DNA of 64,000 nucleotides. Source: Scleromatobacter sp038243995 (GTDB lineage: Bacteria > Pseudomonadota > Gammaproteobacteria > Burkholderiales > Burkholderiaceae_C). The stretch is taken from assembly GCA_038243995.1 (NCBI GenBank), contig JBBRTV010000015.1, positions 1 to 64,000 of the forward strand, given 5' to 3'. This document shows, one piece after another, positions 33,748-41,142 of this stretch. Every line of letters starts with the position of its first letter. Positions within the stretch are counted from its first letter, which is position 1. A program made the position numbers and the translations under genes. The notes beneath the pieces were generated by a model that was not told the DNA's origin, searched no databases, and saw only the letters and a program-made list of their open reading frames with translations.

Positions 33748-34043
33748 GCCGTTGCAGGCCGGCAGCGCGCGCCCGCGGGTGGCGACGCGGCGCCGCGGGC
33801 GCCGGTCAGTTCTTCCCGCCGCGCGGCCATGCGGGCTTCGAGATCCTGCCACGGCAGCGGCTGCTCTGCGAGCGCCCGGAACAGTGCGCCTTCCTGCTCG
33901 CGCACGTGGTGGACGAGGTATTCGCCGCGCACCTTGAGCCGTGCGACGTACTTCGCAATGGGCGGCCCGTCCGCCACGAGGGCGTCGATCAGCGATTTCA
34001 TCGCCACATGCTCGGCCTCGGCATCCTCGACGAGCTCCCGATG
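33735..34043 (-). pseudogene. Hemerythrin-like (HHE) domain remnant, 5' truncated
   Basis: The minus-strand frame reads HRELVEDAEAEHVAMKSLID, RGEYLVHHVREQEGALF and ends in an Ala/Pro tail. These are the third and fourth helices of a hemerythrin HHE domain (E-x3-H and HHVxxEE-like ligands). The first two helices with their His ligands are absent, and upstream sequence in frame does not resemble them. Frame could start at GTG 34007, giving 90 residues. Its 3' end overlaps the convergent barrel gene by 13 nt. An intact hemerythrin gene is at 52300. I consider this a degenerate copy. Confidence 0.55.
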
Positions 34044-34114
34044 GCTGCTATGTCGGCGAGGGCGGCGTCTGGCCTGCCGACCCGGCGCAAGACAGCCGCC
34101 TGCCGCAATCTGCC

Positions 34115-34130
34115 GGGCACGCGCGATGCC
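34115..34130 (+). promoter_or_regulatory. Sigma-54 promoter candidate for the 94-residue protein gene
   Basis: GGGCAC-GCGCG-ATGCC has exact spacing with one mismatch in the -12 box (A for T). The GC is 38 nt before the ATG at 34166. Confidence 0.5.
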
Positions 34131-34165
34131 GGTCTGCCGTATCCGAATACTCTGGAAGGCCAGTC

Positions 34166-34450
34166 ATGAAGCAGCAATACCCCGTTCGCCACCCGCCGGT
34201 GCCCGAGGCCGCCGTCCGCGGCGAGACGACGCCGGCGAGCGCGGGCGAGCCGCAGCCACGCCTGCCGCACGAGCACGACGAGTCCCGCCACAGCCAGGCG
34301 CAAGGCACTGCGCAACAGGCGGCGCTGGGCCAGCGCGCCTACGCGAACGCGACCGACGGCACCACCGACACCGACAAGGGCGCGGTGATGGACCAGGTCT
34401 ACAACGACAAGGTGGCGCCTGATCGCGGCGCGACGCCGCCACGCAAGTAG
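34166..34450 (+). CDS. Small hydrophilic protein, unknown
   Basis: This 94-residue, probably disordered protein is rich in Pro, Ala, Gln, His and Glu (EHDESRHSQAQGTAQQAALGQ). It ends in a more conserved-looking block, DKGAVMDQVYNDKVAPDRG. TGGAAGG lies before the start. It is positioned between a sigma-54 candidate promoter and the rpoN gene. No family recognised. Small polar proteins of this type are common in stress regulons of betaproteobacteria, which is an inference. Confidence 0.55.
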   Translation: MKQQYPVRHPPVPEAAVRGETTPASAGEPQPRLPHEHDESRHSQAQGTAQQAALGQRAYANATDGTTDTDKGAVMDQVYNDKVAPDRGATPPRK

Positions 34451-34598
34451 AGCCCGACGATTGGCGGGCCTTGCGGCAAATTTGATTCCCGCTCAGGGTT
34501 GGCCGGAGCGAAACCTTGCGTCGCGGCCGTCTGACGTCCATCATTCCCGATGAAACGCCAGTCATTACGCTGTCTCGCGGGAAAAACGTTGTTGCAAA

Positions 34599-34634
34599 AC
34601 GACGAAGTCGTGGTTGAGTTGAGGGTTTTCCCTC
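34599..34634. repeat. Two dyads upstream of the rpoN promoter
   Basis: ACGACGAAGTCGT (34599-34611) has 5-bp arms around GAA; GAGGGTTTTCCCTC (34621-34634) has 5-bp arms around TTTT. They lie 36 to 49 and 13 to 27 nt upstream of the -24 element. They are candidate activator or IHF-adjacent sites, unproven. Confidence 0.35.
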
Positions 34635-34646
34635 GATTGCGGAATC

Positions 34647-34662
34647 CGGCACGGGCGTTGCA
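34647..34662 (+). promoter_or_regulatory. Sigma-54 promoter candidate for rpoN itself
   Basis: CGGCAC-GGGCG-TTGCA matches the consensus except for the first base, with GG at 34648-34649 and GC at 34660-34661. The GC is 75 nt before the rpoN ATG. It implies positive autoregulation. Confidence 0.65.
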
Positions 34663-34735
34663 TTAATGCTGGCATGAACGCGGATCCGGCAAGTCTTGCC
34701 GGCCTCGCAGGCCGCCCCAAGCACAGGAGGAACCC

Positions 34736-36187
34736 ATGGGTTCGATGGACTTTCGCACGGAACAACGCCAGCAACAGACGCTGTCCCCCCGACTCCAGCA
34801 CGCGGTGCGCCTGCTGCAGCTTTCCTCGCTCGAATTCGCGCAGCAGGTTCATGACGCGCTGGGCAGGAACCCCTTCCTGGAAGAGGATGGCGAACCCGAC
34901 GACATGCCTGAGCAATCCGCGGCCAGCGAAGAAGCCGCCGAGGCCAGGGAAGCGCAGGCCGCCGCCAACGACTTGATGGCGCCGCCGGAAGGCGACCTGC
35001 CCGGCGAAGGCGATCGAGACATGTGGCAGGCCGACGGCCTCGGATCGGGCAAGCGCTCCGATGACGACGAGACCAGCGCGCTCGACATGATGGCGGTGCC
35101 CACCTCGCTCGCCACCCACCTGCATGGCCAGCTCGCGGTGTTGCCGTTGACGCTGCGCGACCTGGTGCTCGCCAAGGTGGTCGTCGAATCGCTGGACGAC
35201 GACGGCTACCTGCGCACCCCGCTCGAGGAGATGATCGAAGTCGCCGACCTCGACCCGGCCGCGACGATCGAGGAGATGCAGATCGCCCTGAAGCGCGTGC
35301 AGGCCCTCGAGCCGGCCGGTGTGGCCGCGCGCAGTGTCTCCGAATGCCTGCTGGCGCAGTTGTCGGCGATCGAATGCGAGGAGTCGCGCGAGATCGCCCG
35401 CCAGATCATTTCCGAACACCTGAACTGCCTTGCCGCCAAGGACGTGAACACGATGGCGCGCGCCCTCGGCCACACGCCGGCCGAGATCGAGGCTGTCTGC
35501 GACCGCATCCGTCGACTCGACCCGCGTCCGGGCTGGCGCTTCGGATCGACGCAGCTGCAATACGTGATCCCCGACGTCATCGTGCGCAAGGTGCGCGGCC
35601 AGTGGAACGTGCAGCTGAACCCGGCCATCATCCCGAAGGTGCGCCTGAACCAGGTCTACGCCGAGCTGTTCCAGCGCCATCGGCGCGCGCAGAACGCAGA
35701 GATGGCCACGCACCTGCAGGAAGCCAAGTGGACGATGCGCAACGTGGAGCAGCGCTTCTCGACGATCCTGAGCGTTGCCGAGGCGATCGTTGCGCGCCAG
35801 AAGCACTTCCTGGAGTTCGGCGCGATGGCGATGAAGCCGCTGGGGCTGCGCGAGATCGCGGACGAACTCGGCCTGCACGAGTCGACCGTTTCGCGCGTGA
35901 CGAACAACAAGTACATGGCGACGCCGATCGGCGTGTTCGAGCTGAAGTATTTCTTCTCACGTGCGATGACCACCGCCAGCGGCGGCGCATGTTCCGGCAC
36001 CGCGATCCGGGGCCTGATCAAGGACATCATCGAAGCCGAGGCGCCCACCGCGCCGCTGTCCGATGCCGAGATCGCGCGCCAGCTCGCGACGCAGGGGTTG
36101 CAGGTTGCGCGCCGCACCGTGACGAAGTACCGCCAGCTGCTCAAGATCGAAGCGGTAGAACGCCGCCGCCGCCACGCGGTCGCCTGA
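34736..36187 (+). CDS. rpoN: RNA polymerase sigma-54 factor RpoN (probable paralogue)
   Basis: This 483-residue protein has all sigma-54 parts. Region I is Gln/Leu rich (RTEQRQQQTLSPRLQHAVRLLQL) and binds activators. An acidic region II of about 80 residues follows (Asp/Glu rich). The core-binding domain runs from about 120. The helix-turn-helix LREIADELGLHESTVSRVTNNKY recognises the -12 element and the RpoN box ARRTVTKYRQL near 458-468 the -24 element. AGGAGG precedes the start. Housekeeping rpoN genes usually sit between lptB and hpf/ptsN; here neighbours are a small unknown protein and a hybrid kinase, suggesting an extra copy. Its own upstream region has a sigma-54 promoter match. Confidence 0.93.
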   Translation: MGSMDFRTEQRQQQTLSPRLQHAVRLLQLSSLEFAQQVHDALGRNPFLEEDGEPDDMPEQSAASEEAAEAREAQAAANDLMAPPEGDLPGEGDRDMWQADGLGSGKRSDDDETSALDMMAVPTSLATHLHGQLAVLPLTLRDLVLAKVVVESLDDDGYLRTPLEEMIEVADLDPAATIEEMQIALKRVQALEPAGVAARSVSECLLAQLSAIECEESREIARQIISEHLNCLAAKDVNTMARALGHTPAEIEAVCDRIRRLDPRPGWRFGSTQLQYVIPDVIVRKVRGQWNVQLNPAIIPKVRLNQVYAELFQRHRRAQNAEMATHLQEAKWTMRNVEQRFSTILSVAEAIVARQKHFLEFGAMAMKPLGLREIADELGLHESTVSRVTNNKYMATPIGVFELKYFFSRAMTTASGGACSGTAIRGLIKDIIEAEAPTAPLSDAEIARQLATQGLQVARRTVTKYRQLLKIEAVERRRRHAVA

Positions 36188-36257
36188 ACCCGTTCGAGAA
36201 TCGCGCCACTTCGAGCCGGGTCTGTGCGACCCGGGCTCGCGCGTCGCCGGCGCGCGG

Positions 36258-37733
36258 ATGCCTGCATCCGTCGCGGGCGGCGCCATCATCCGAAAGCCTG
36301 CCATCAGCCTCCTCGCCTTTGTCTGCCTCGCCGCGCTGCTGTTGTTTGTCGCGCTGCTCGCGGCCCGCCTGCGCTCGGCTGCGGCGACCATCGCCGAGCT
36401 GCGCCAACAACGAGACCGCGACATCGAGACGATCGCGACCGCGCGCCAGGAGGCGCTACGGATGGCCCCCGTCGCCGATGAACTGGCCCGCGTCCAGGCC
36501 GCGCTCACCGACGCACAGTCCGCGCTCGCCACCGTGCGCGGCGAGCGCGACGCCGCGCGGCGGCAGGCCGAAACCGCGCGCCGCCAGCGCCACGTCTTCG
36601 TGGCCGGCCTGGCGCACGACCTGCGCAACCCGCTGGCGCCGCTCTCGAACGGCATCGAGTTGCTGCGGCTGACCGACAACGATCCGGCCGGCCGCCTGCG
36701 CACGCGCGGCATCATGGAACGGCAGGTAGGCAACCTGTTGCGGATCGCCGACGAGCTCTCCGATCTCGCGCGCCTGTCCGGCGATCACGCGGCGCTGCAG
36801 GACGCGCCGTTCGATCTCGCCGACATGCTGCAAGGTGTCGCCGAACGCCTGGCGCCGGCGCTGCAGGCGCAGGACATGGCGCTCGAGTGCGGTGACGAGT
36901 TGCACGAGTTGCCGCCGTTGCGCGGCGATGCGCAGCGACTGTCGCAAGCCTTCGGATACCTGGTCGGCGACGTGATGCGACATGCCGAGCGCGGTACACG
37001 CATCCGCGTGTCGGCCTCGGTCGACCGCGGGGCCATCGCCGTCCAGGTGGCAGCGGCGACCGACGCAGGCCCGGCCGCGGCGGCAGGCGCGGGCCGCCCC
37101 GAGGGCGCGCTCGAGGACGTGGACGCGGCGGCCCTGGGCCTCGGCGTTTCGCTCGCCGAGCAACTGGTCGCACTGCATGGCGGACAGTTGCGGGCGCAGC
37201 GCCCGCCCGGCGCGCGGCGCGCACGCTTCACGGCGACATTGCCGGCCGACCTGATCGAACCGGCTTCTATTCCGACGCCGACCGCGCCGCATTCGTTGCC
37301 GTTGATGGACGAACCGCCGTTGACGGTGCTGCTGGCCGACGACAACATCGACTTCTCGCACAGCTTCGGCACGATGCTCGAGTTGCTGGGGCATCACGTG
37401 GACGTCGTCCACGACGGGCTCGCGGCGGTCGCGTCCATCGTCGGCTCTCCGCCGGACATCGCCTTCCTGGACATCGGCATGCCATCGCTCGACGGCGTGG
37501 AGGCGGTGCGGCGCGTGCGCGGGCAGGGCAACACGCACGAGGTGCTCCTCGTTGCCGTCACGGGTCGCGGCGGCGCCGAGGATCGCGCGCGGGCCGTGGA
37601 GGCGGGCTTCGACCGCTATCTCGTCAAGCCGTTCGCGATGCAGGACGTGCGCGATGCGCTGGACGCCGCGCAGGCCATCCGTGCCGGGAGGCCAGGCCGG
37701 ATCGTCGGCGGCCTGGCATCGACCAGCGCCTAG
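36258..37733 (+). CDS. Hybrid histidine kinase with degenerate ATP-binding domain and intact receiver
   Basis: This 491-residue protein has one membrane helix (ISLLAFVCLAALLLFVALLAA, about 15-36), then a coiled coil (about 40-110) and a HisKA segment AHDLRNPLAPLSNG with the phospho-acceptor His near 119. The catalytic domain is worn: the N-box reads YLVGDVMRHAERG without the Asn, the DxGxG box is missing, and only LGLGVSLAEQLVALHGG remains of the G2 box. The C-terminal receiver (about 355-475) is complete, with LLADDN, FLDIGMP (acceptor Asp near 405), VTG and YLVKPF. It may act as a phosphotransfer or scaffold element, not as a kinase. It starts 70 nt after rpoN in the same direction and is probably co-transcribed. 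Confidence 0.8.
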   Translation: MPASVAGGAIIRKPAISLLAFVCLAALLLFVALLAARLRSAAATIAELRQQRDRDIETIATARQEALRMAPVADELARVQAALTDAQSALATVRGERDAARRQAETARRQRHVFVAGLAHDLRNPLAPLSNGIELLRLTDNDPAGRLRTRGIMERQVGNLLRIADELSDLARLSGDHAALQDAPFDLADMLQGVAERLAPALQAQDMALECGDELHELPPLRGDAQRLSQAFGYLVGDVMRHAERGTRIRVSASVDRGAIAVQVAAATDAGPAAAAGAGRPEGALEDVDAAALGLGVSLAEQLVALHGGQLRAQRPPGARRARFTATLPADLIEPASIPTPTAPHSLPLMDEPPLTVLLADDNIDFSHSFGTMLELLGHHVDVVHDGLAAVASIVGSPPDIAFLDIGMPSLDGVEAVRRVRGQGNTHEVLLVAVTGRGGAEDRARAVEAGFDRYLVKPFAMQDVRDALDAAQAIRAGRPGRIVGGLASTSA

Positions 37734-37913
37734 CAACCACCGGCGCGTCGCTCCTCGGCTGCCTGCGGCGTTGCGCGCCGCAATTTCGGCGCACCCGGCA
37801 AGCGCGGCGGGCACGTCGCCGGCACAGCACGTCGAAAACCATGGGCATGGCCTTTGCCGCGCAAGAGCCTGGCGGGCCTGCATGCGGCCCGCGACCGCAC
37901 GCTCACCAGGCGC

Positions 37914-39305
37914 TCAGGCCATGCTCACACTCTCCACTCCTGCCAACGGAACCGGCTCGGGGCCTGCCGATGGCGGCAGCGTGCCGGTACCGCCCGACAC
38001 GGGATTCCCGCCTGTCGAGGCTCCCGGCCCGCCGGCATCGCCGCCGATGGCGCCACCGCCCGTTCCCGTCGACGATCCGTCCCCCGCGGCGACGCCGCCG
38101 GCGCCGGTCGGCGAACCGCCGCGCACGCATCCGCCCGCGGCGTTCCGCACGACCTTGTGGATGAAGTGAAGCTTGCGCACGGCGGGAACCGAGAGCACGA
38201 ACGGATAGAAATCCGGTTCACCCATGCTGCGCGTGACCTCGTTGAGGGCGCCCGTCAGTTCGATCCAGCCATTGACCACGCGCAGGAAGTCGAGGTCGTC
38301 CGGCGTCGGTGCGCCGCCGCTGTCGTCGAGCGCATGCGGCTCGAACGGGTCGTACTGGATCTCGTCGTGGTGGGCGACCAGGCCGAAGCTGCGCGCCGTG
38401 TCGAGCGCGTCGACCATGTGCAGGTAGTGCGCCCAGGTCTCGGCCCAATCCTCGTAGGGATGGGAACTGGCGTAGGCGCTGACGTGGCGATTTTTCCAGT
38501 CGCCCGGCGCGCCGTTGGCGTAGTGCAGCTGCAGCGCCGCGGCATAGTCGAGGCGGTCGTCGCCGAACACGGCGCGGCAAGACGCCTCCCACGTCGTGCC
38601 TTCGACCAGCCGTTGCCAGTAGTAGTGGCCTACCTCGTGGCGCAGGTGGCCGATGAGGGTGCGGTAGGGCTCGTGCATCTGCGAGCGCACGGTCTCGCGG
38701 TAGACGTCGTCGGCTTCGTCGATGTCGAGCGTGATCAGGCCGTCGTCATGGCCGGTCATCACCCCGGGGCCTTCCGCTGGCGAGCGCAGCAGGTCGAACA
38801 TCACCCCCTGGGTCGTGTTTTCGCTGACGCGGGATTCGACCGGCAGCTTCAACGCGAGCAGTTGCGAGACCAGGGCCCGCTTCGCCACCTCCACCTTCTG
38901 CCACAAGGCGGCGTTGTTGCGATCGGCGGGGTCGGGCACCGTGCGGTCGAGGCGGCACGAACGACAGAACGGCTGCAGCCTGGCGGCCTCGTCGTCGCGC
39001 AGCAGCCAGTTGCAGGGCGCGGCGGAGCTCGTGTTGGCGCAGCGGCGGTAGGTGTGGAGCGGCACGGTGGCGCCGATGCCGCGCGTGCGCAGCGCGCGCC
39101 AGATCGCCGGGTCGCGCGTGGGCGCGAGGGGACGCAGAAGCACCAGCTCCGGGTCGTACCCCAGCGGCGTGGCACAGGCCAGGCAAACATCGTTGCGAAA
39201 GAAGATGGGGCGCCCGCAGCGGCACCGGAACGCGCGGCGCGCGGTCGGCGTGGAACTGAGCAGGGCAGGGGGCGGCGTGCGCCGCGAAGTGGTCGTCGCG
39301 TTCAT
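37914..39305 (-). CDS. Putative zinc-binding metallopeptidase with N-terminal zinc ribbon
   Basis: This 463-residue protein matches the putative zinc-binding metallopeptidase family. The N-terminus has a zinc ribbon (FRCRCGRPIFF, CLACATPLG; Cys28, 30, 41, 44) and a second cysteine cluster (Cys89, 98, 114, 117). HLRHEVGHYYW gives HExxH at 223-227 and YEDWAETWAHYLHM the downstream Glu/His. It is cytosolic, with no signal peptide. The last 75 residues form a low-complexity Gly/Thr/Pro/Ser tail. ATG 39305 is chosen; ATG 39338 is an alternative and neither has a strong ribosome site. Substrate unknown. Confidence 0.8.
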   Translation of the reverse strand: MNATTTSRRTPPPALLSSTPTARRAFRCRCGRPIFFRNDVCLACATPLGYDPELVLLRPLAPTRDPAIWRALRTRGIGATVPLHTYRRCANTSSAAPCNWLLRDDEAARLQPFCRSCRLDRTVPDPADRNNAALWQKVEVAKRALVSQLLALKLPVESRVSENTTQGVMFDLLRSPAEGPGVMTGHDDGLITLDIDEADDVYRETVRSQMHEPYRTLIGHLRHEVGHYYWQRLVEGTTWEASCRAVFGDDRLDYAAALQLHYANGAPGDWKNRHVSAYASSHPYEDWAETWAHYLHMVDALDTARSFGLVAHHDEIQYDPFEPHALDDSGGAPTPDDLDFLRVVNGWIELTGALNEVTRSMGEPDFYPFVLSVPAVRKLHFIHKVVRNAAGGCVRGGSPTGAGGVAAGDGSSTGTGGGAIGGDAGGPGASTGGNPVSGGTGTLPPSAGPEPVPLAGVESVSMA

Positions 39306-39490
39306 CGCCAGATGGAGGCAAGAGTTGCGCCTGCACATCTGGCGCTGCCGAGGAGGCAGTTAGCCGAACAATTTGCAGATTCGCGGCATTTCGTTCCGCT
39401 GATCGGCTGATCGCCCCGGCATTCCTGGCCCAGACTGGGTCCTTGGCGGCCAGGCCTTGCCGCTTTGGGCTTTTCACGCAGGACTGCCTC

Positions 39491-39688
39491 ATGAAACGCA
39501 ATCTGTCGGAGTCTCGTCGTCGCGCGCTGCGCCTGTACTTCACCGCACAGGCGGCGATCGTCGTCGGTGCCGCGGCAATGACGTGGCTGCACTCTTGCCT
39601 GCCGATGGCGCTCGCCGGTTCCGCGGCGTTGATGCTGACGATCCCGCTGGTCAAGGACATCGCACGGGCGCGACGCGTGCGGCGCTGA
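39491..39688 (+). CDS. Small two-helix membrane protein
   Basis: This 65-residue protein has Arg-rich ends and two hydrophobic stretches (LYFTAQAAIVVGAAAMTWL and MALAGSAALMLTIPLV), consistent with a small inner-membrane hairpin. No family recognised. It lies in the stress-gene cluster. An upstream TTGGC...TTGCC pair has wrong spacing for sigma-54 and is not accepted. Confidence 0.5.
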   Translation: MKRNLSESRRRALRLYFTAQAAIVVGAAAMTWLHSCLPMALAGSAALMLTIPLVKDIARARRVRR

Positions 39689-39779
39689 TCCAGCCAGCGC
39701 TTCCCGCGGGCGCCGCGTCGCCCGAGCGCAGGCGTTAGCCAGGGATTGCGGGAAAGCGAGTAGCCGACGGCGCGAATGC

Positions 39780-39795
39780 GGGCGCGCGGCTTGCT
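39780..39795 (+). promoter_or_regulatory. Sigma-54 promoter candidate for the general-stress-protein gene
   Basis: GGGCGC-GCGGC-TTGCT has exact spacing and a perfect -12 box, with one mismatch (G for A) in the -24 box. The GC is 80 nt before ATG 39874. Confidence 0.45.
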
Positions 39796-39873
39796 GACGG
39801 AGGTTCGATCCAGCAGCGACGACTTCGGTCGCCGTTGCTGGACTCCCCTAGAACCCCACTCAGGAGCAACACC

Positions 39874-40395
39874 ATGGCTGATACCCGCATCGTGACCGGT
39901 CTCTTCCCCGACCGCGAGAGCGCCGAGCGCGCCTATTCCTCCGTCGCTTCGCGCGGCTACGACCGCAACGACGTCAACCTCGTGATGTCCGACGAGACGC
40001 GCAAGCGTCATTTCGCGGCGGACACTTCCGTACAGACCGAACTGGGCACCAAGGCCGCCGAAGGCGCCGGCATCGGCGGTGCGATCGGTGGAACCGTGGG
40101 CGCGATCGCTGCTGCGGTCGCTGCCGTCGGCACCAGCCTCGTTTTGCCGGGCCTGGGCCTGGTCATCGCCGGTCCGATCGCAGCGGCCCTTGCCGGCGCG
40201 GGTGCCGGTGGCGCCGCGGGCGGCCTGGTGGGCGCGCTGATCGGCTGGGGCATCCCGGAAGAGCGCGTCAAGGAGTATGAAACGGGGATCCGCGACGGCG
40301 GCATCCTGATGGGCGTTCGCCCGCGCAGCGACGATGACGCGCTGGCGTTCCAGGACTCCTGGCGCGACGCCAACGGCAAGCTGATTCAAGGCTGA
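39874..40395 (+). CDS. General-stress-protein-17M-like protein with glycine-zipper membrane segment
   Basis: This 173-residue protein starts with a small alpha/beta domain (RIVTGLFPDRESAERAYSSV, GYDRNDVNLVMSDE) of the YflT/GSP17M type. A long Gly/Ala-rich hydrophobic region follows (about 68-130: GAIGGTVGAIAAAVAAVG, then ALAGAGAGGAAGGLVGALIG), typical of glycine-zipper membrane proteins. The C-terminal part (VKEYETGIRDGGILMGV) returns to the first domain's fold. AGGAGCAACACC precedes the start. Function unknown; homologues are widely stress induced. Confidence 0.8.
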   Translation: MADTRIVTGLFPDRESAERAYSSVASRGYDRNDVNLVMSDETRKRHFAADTSVQTELGTKAAEGAGIGGAIGGTVGAIAAAVAAVGTSLVLPGLGLVIAGPIAAALAGAGAGGAAGGLVGALIGWGIPEERVKEYETGIRDGGILMGVRPRSDDDALAFQDSWRDANGKLIQG

Positions 40396-40468
40396 TCGCA
40401 ACAAGAGGCGGTGCGCGCGCCGCCCGCCTTCGACGCCACGGCGTCCACAACGTTCAAGGAGACTCGAA

Positions 40469-40546
40469 ATGGGAAAGTATCTTGTTGGCTGGCTGCTCGG
40501 CGTACCGGTGGTCGTCCTCGTGATCCTGTATTTCTTCTTCCACTGA
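40469..40546 (+). CDS. 25-residue hydrophobic membrane peptide
   Basis: ATG 40469 follows AAGGAGACTCGAA, a good ribosome site, and opens a 25-codon frame. After MGKY almost every residue is hydrophobic (LVGWLLGVPVVVLVILYFFF) with a final His, which fits one short transmembrane helix. It lies 73 nt after the stress-protein stop in the same direction and is probably co-transcribed. The clean ribosome site and composition make it a likely real small membrane protein. Confidence 0.6.
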   Translation: MGKYLVGWLLGVPVVVLVILYFFFH

Positions 40547-40586
40547 GTTCGCTCGCGCCGCTCTTCACGCTCCGCGTGAGCGAACT
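40546..40586. repeat. 9-bp inverted repeat touching the csbD promoter
   Basis: AGTTCGCTC (40546-40554) and GAGCGAACT (40578-40586) are perfect arms around 23 nt. The left arm overlaps the stop of the 25-codon gene and the right arm ends at the base before the -24 element. It could be a terminator stem for the upstream transcript, or an activator site for the sigma-54 promoter. Confidence 0.45.
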
Positions 40587-40602
40587 GGGCACGGCGCTTG
40601 CC
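40587..40602 (+). promoter_or_regulatory. Sigma-54 promoter candidate for csbD
   Basis: GGGCAC-GGCGC-TTGCC matches all consensus positions except the first base. The GC (40600-40601) is 60 nt before the csbD ATG. Confidence 0.7.
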
Positions 40603-40660
40603 ATTTATCGGTCAACGAATCTCCGATTCGTCCAACTCAATTCACCGCAAGGAGCCAATC

Positions 40661-40846
40661 ATGAACAAGGACCAAGTGCAAGGCCGTGCCACCGAAGTCA
40701 AGGGTGACATCAAGGAAGCCGCCGGCAAGGTCGTCGGCAACGAGAAGCTGCAGGGCGAAGGCCTGATCGACCAAGCCAAGGGCAAGACCCAGGCGGGTGT
40801 CGGCGATGCCAAGGAAAAGGTCAAGGACCTGATCGACAAGGCGTGA
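40661..40846 (+). CDS. csbD: CsbD-family stress protein
   Basis: This 61-residue, highly charged, Lys/Gly/Glu-rich protein has the CsbD pattern: MNKDQVQGRATEVKGDIKEA, AGKVVGNEKLQGEG, then QAKGKTQAGVGDAKEKV. CsbD-like proteins are abundant, disordered general-stress proteins of uncertain role. AAGGAG sits before the start. A sigma-54 promoter match lies upstream and a strong terminator pair downstream, so it forms its own transcription unit. Confidence 0.92.
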   Translation: MNKDQVQGRATEVKGDIKEAAGKVVGNEKLQGEGLIDQAKGKTQAGVGDAKEKVKDLIDKA

Positions 40847-40861
40847 TCGACTGACGCTCCA

Positions 40862-40912
40862 GGTGTCCTCAGGGGACACCGGAAAAATCCCGGCCCGCGT
40901 GCCGGGATTTTT
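40862..40912 (+). terminator. Tandem hairpins with strong bidirectional terminator
   Basis: GGTGTCC/GGACACC (40862-40880) forms one 7-bp hairpin. It is followed by a perfect 12-bp stem, AAAAATCCCGGC with GCCGGGATTTTT (40883-40912), around CCGCGT. The T-run downstream and A-run upstream make it an intrinsic terminator usable in both directions. Confidence 0.9.
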
Positions 40913-41142
40913 CATTCCGGACTGTGGTTTCCAGGGCAGACGTCAAAGCCAGCGCAGCGGCGCGGCATGCTATGTGTGATCGGCGCCGTGCCCCCGAAGT
41001 GCCGGCAACGACGTCGGCAAGATCTCCGCACTCGGGGCGTGACGATCGCGGGGCTCAAGTCACCGCCGTCGGTGCCGATAAGACGAAGTCGACTCCGAAG
41101 CGAATGCGACGTTCCACGACCCGTCCCCAGGATCACCACGCC

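Noticed and set aside
39316..39331. Minus-strand GGCGC...TTGCC before the zinc-ribbon metallopeptidase
   Set aside because: Spacing fits, but the implied transcription start falls at the chosen ATG, leaving no leader; the -24 box is also imperfect.
39449..39469. TTGGC...TTGCC upstream of the 65-residue membrane protein
   Set aside because: GG-to-GC distance is 14, not 12 bases, which sigma-54 does not tolerate.
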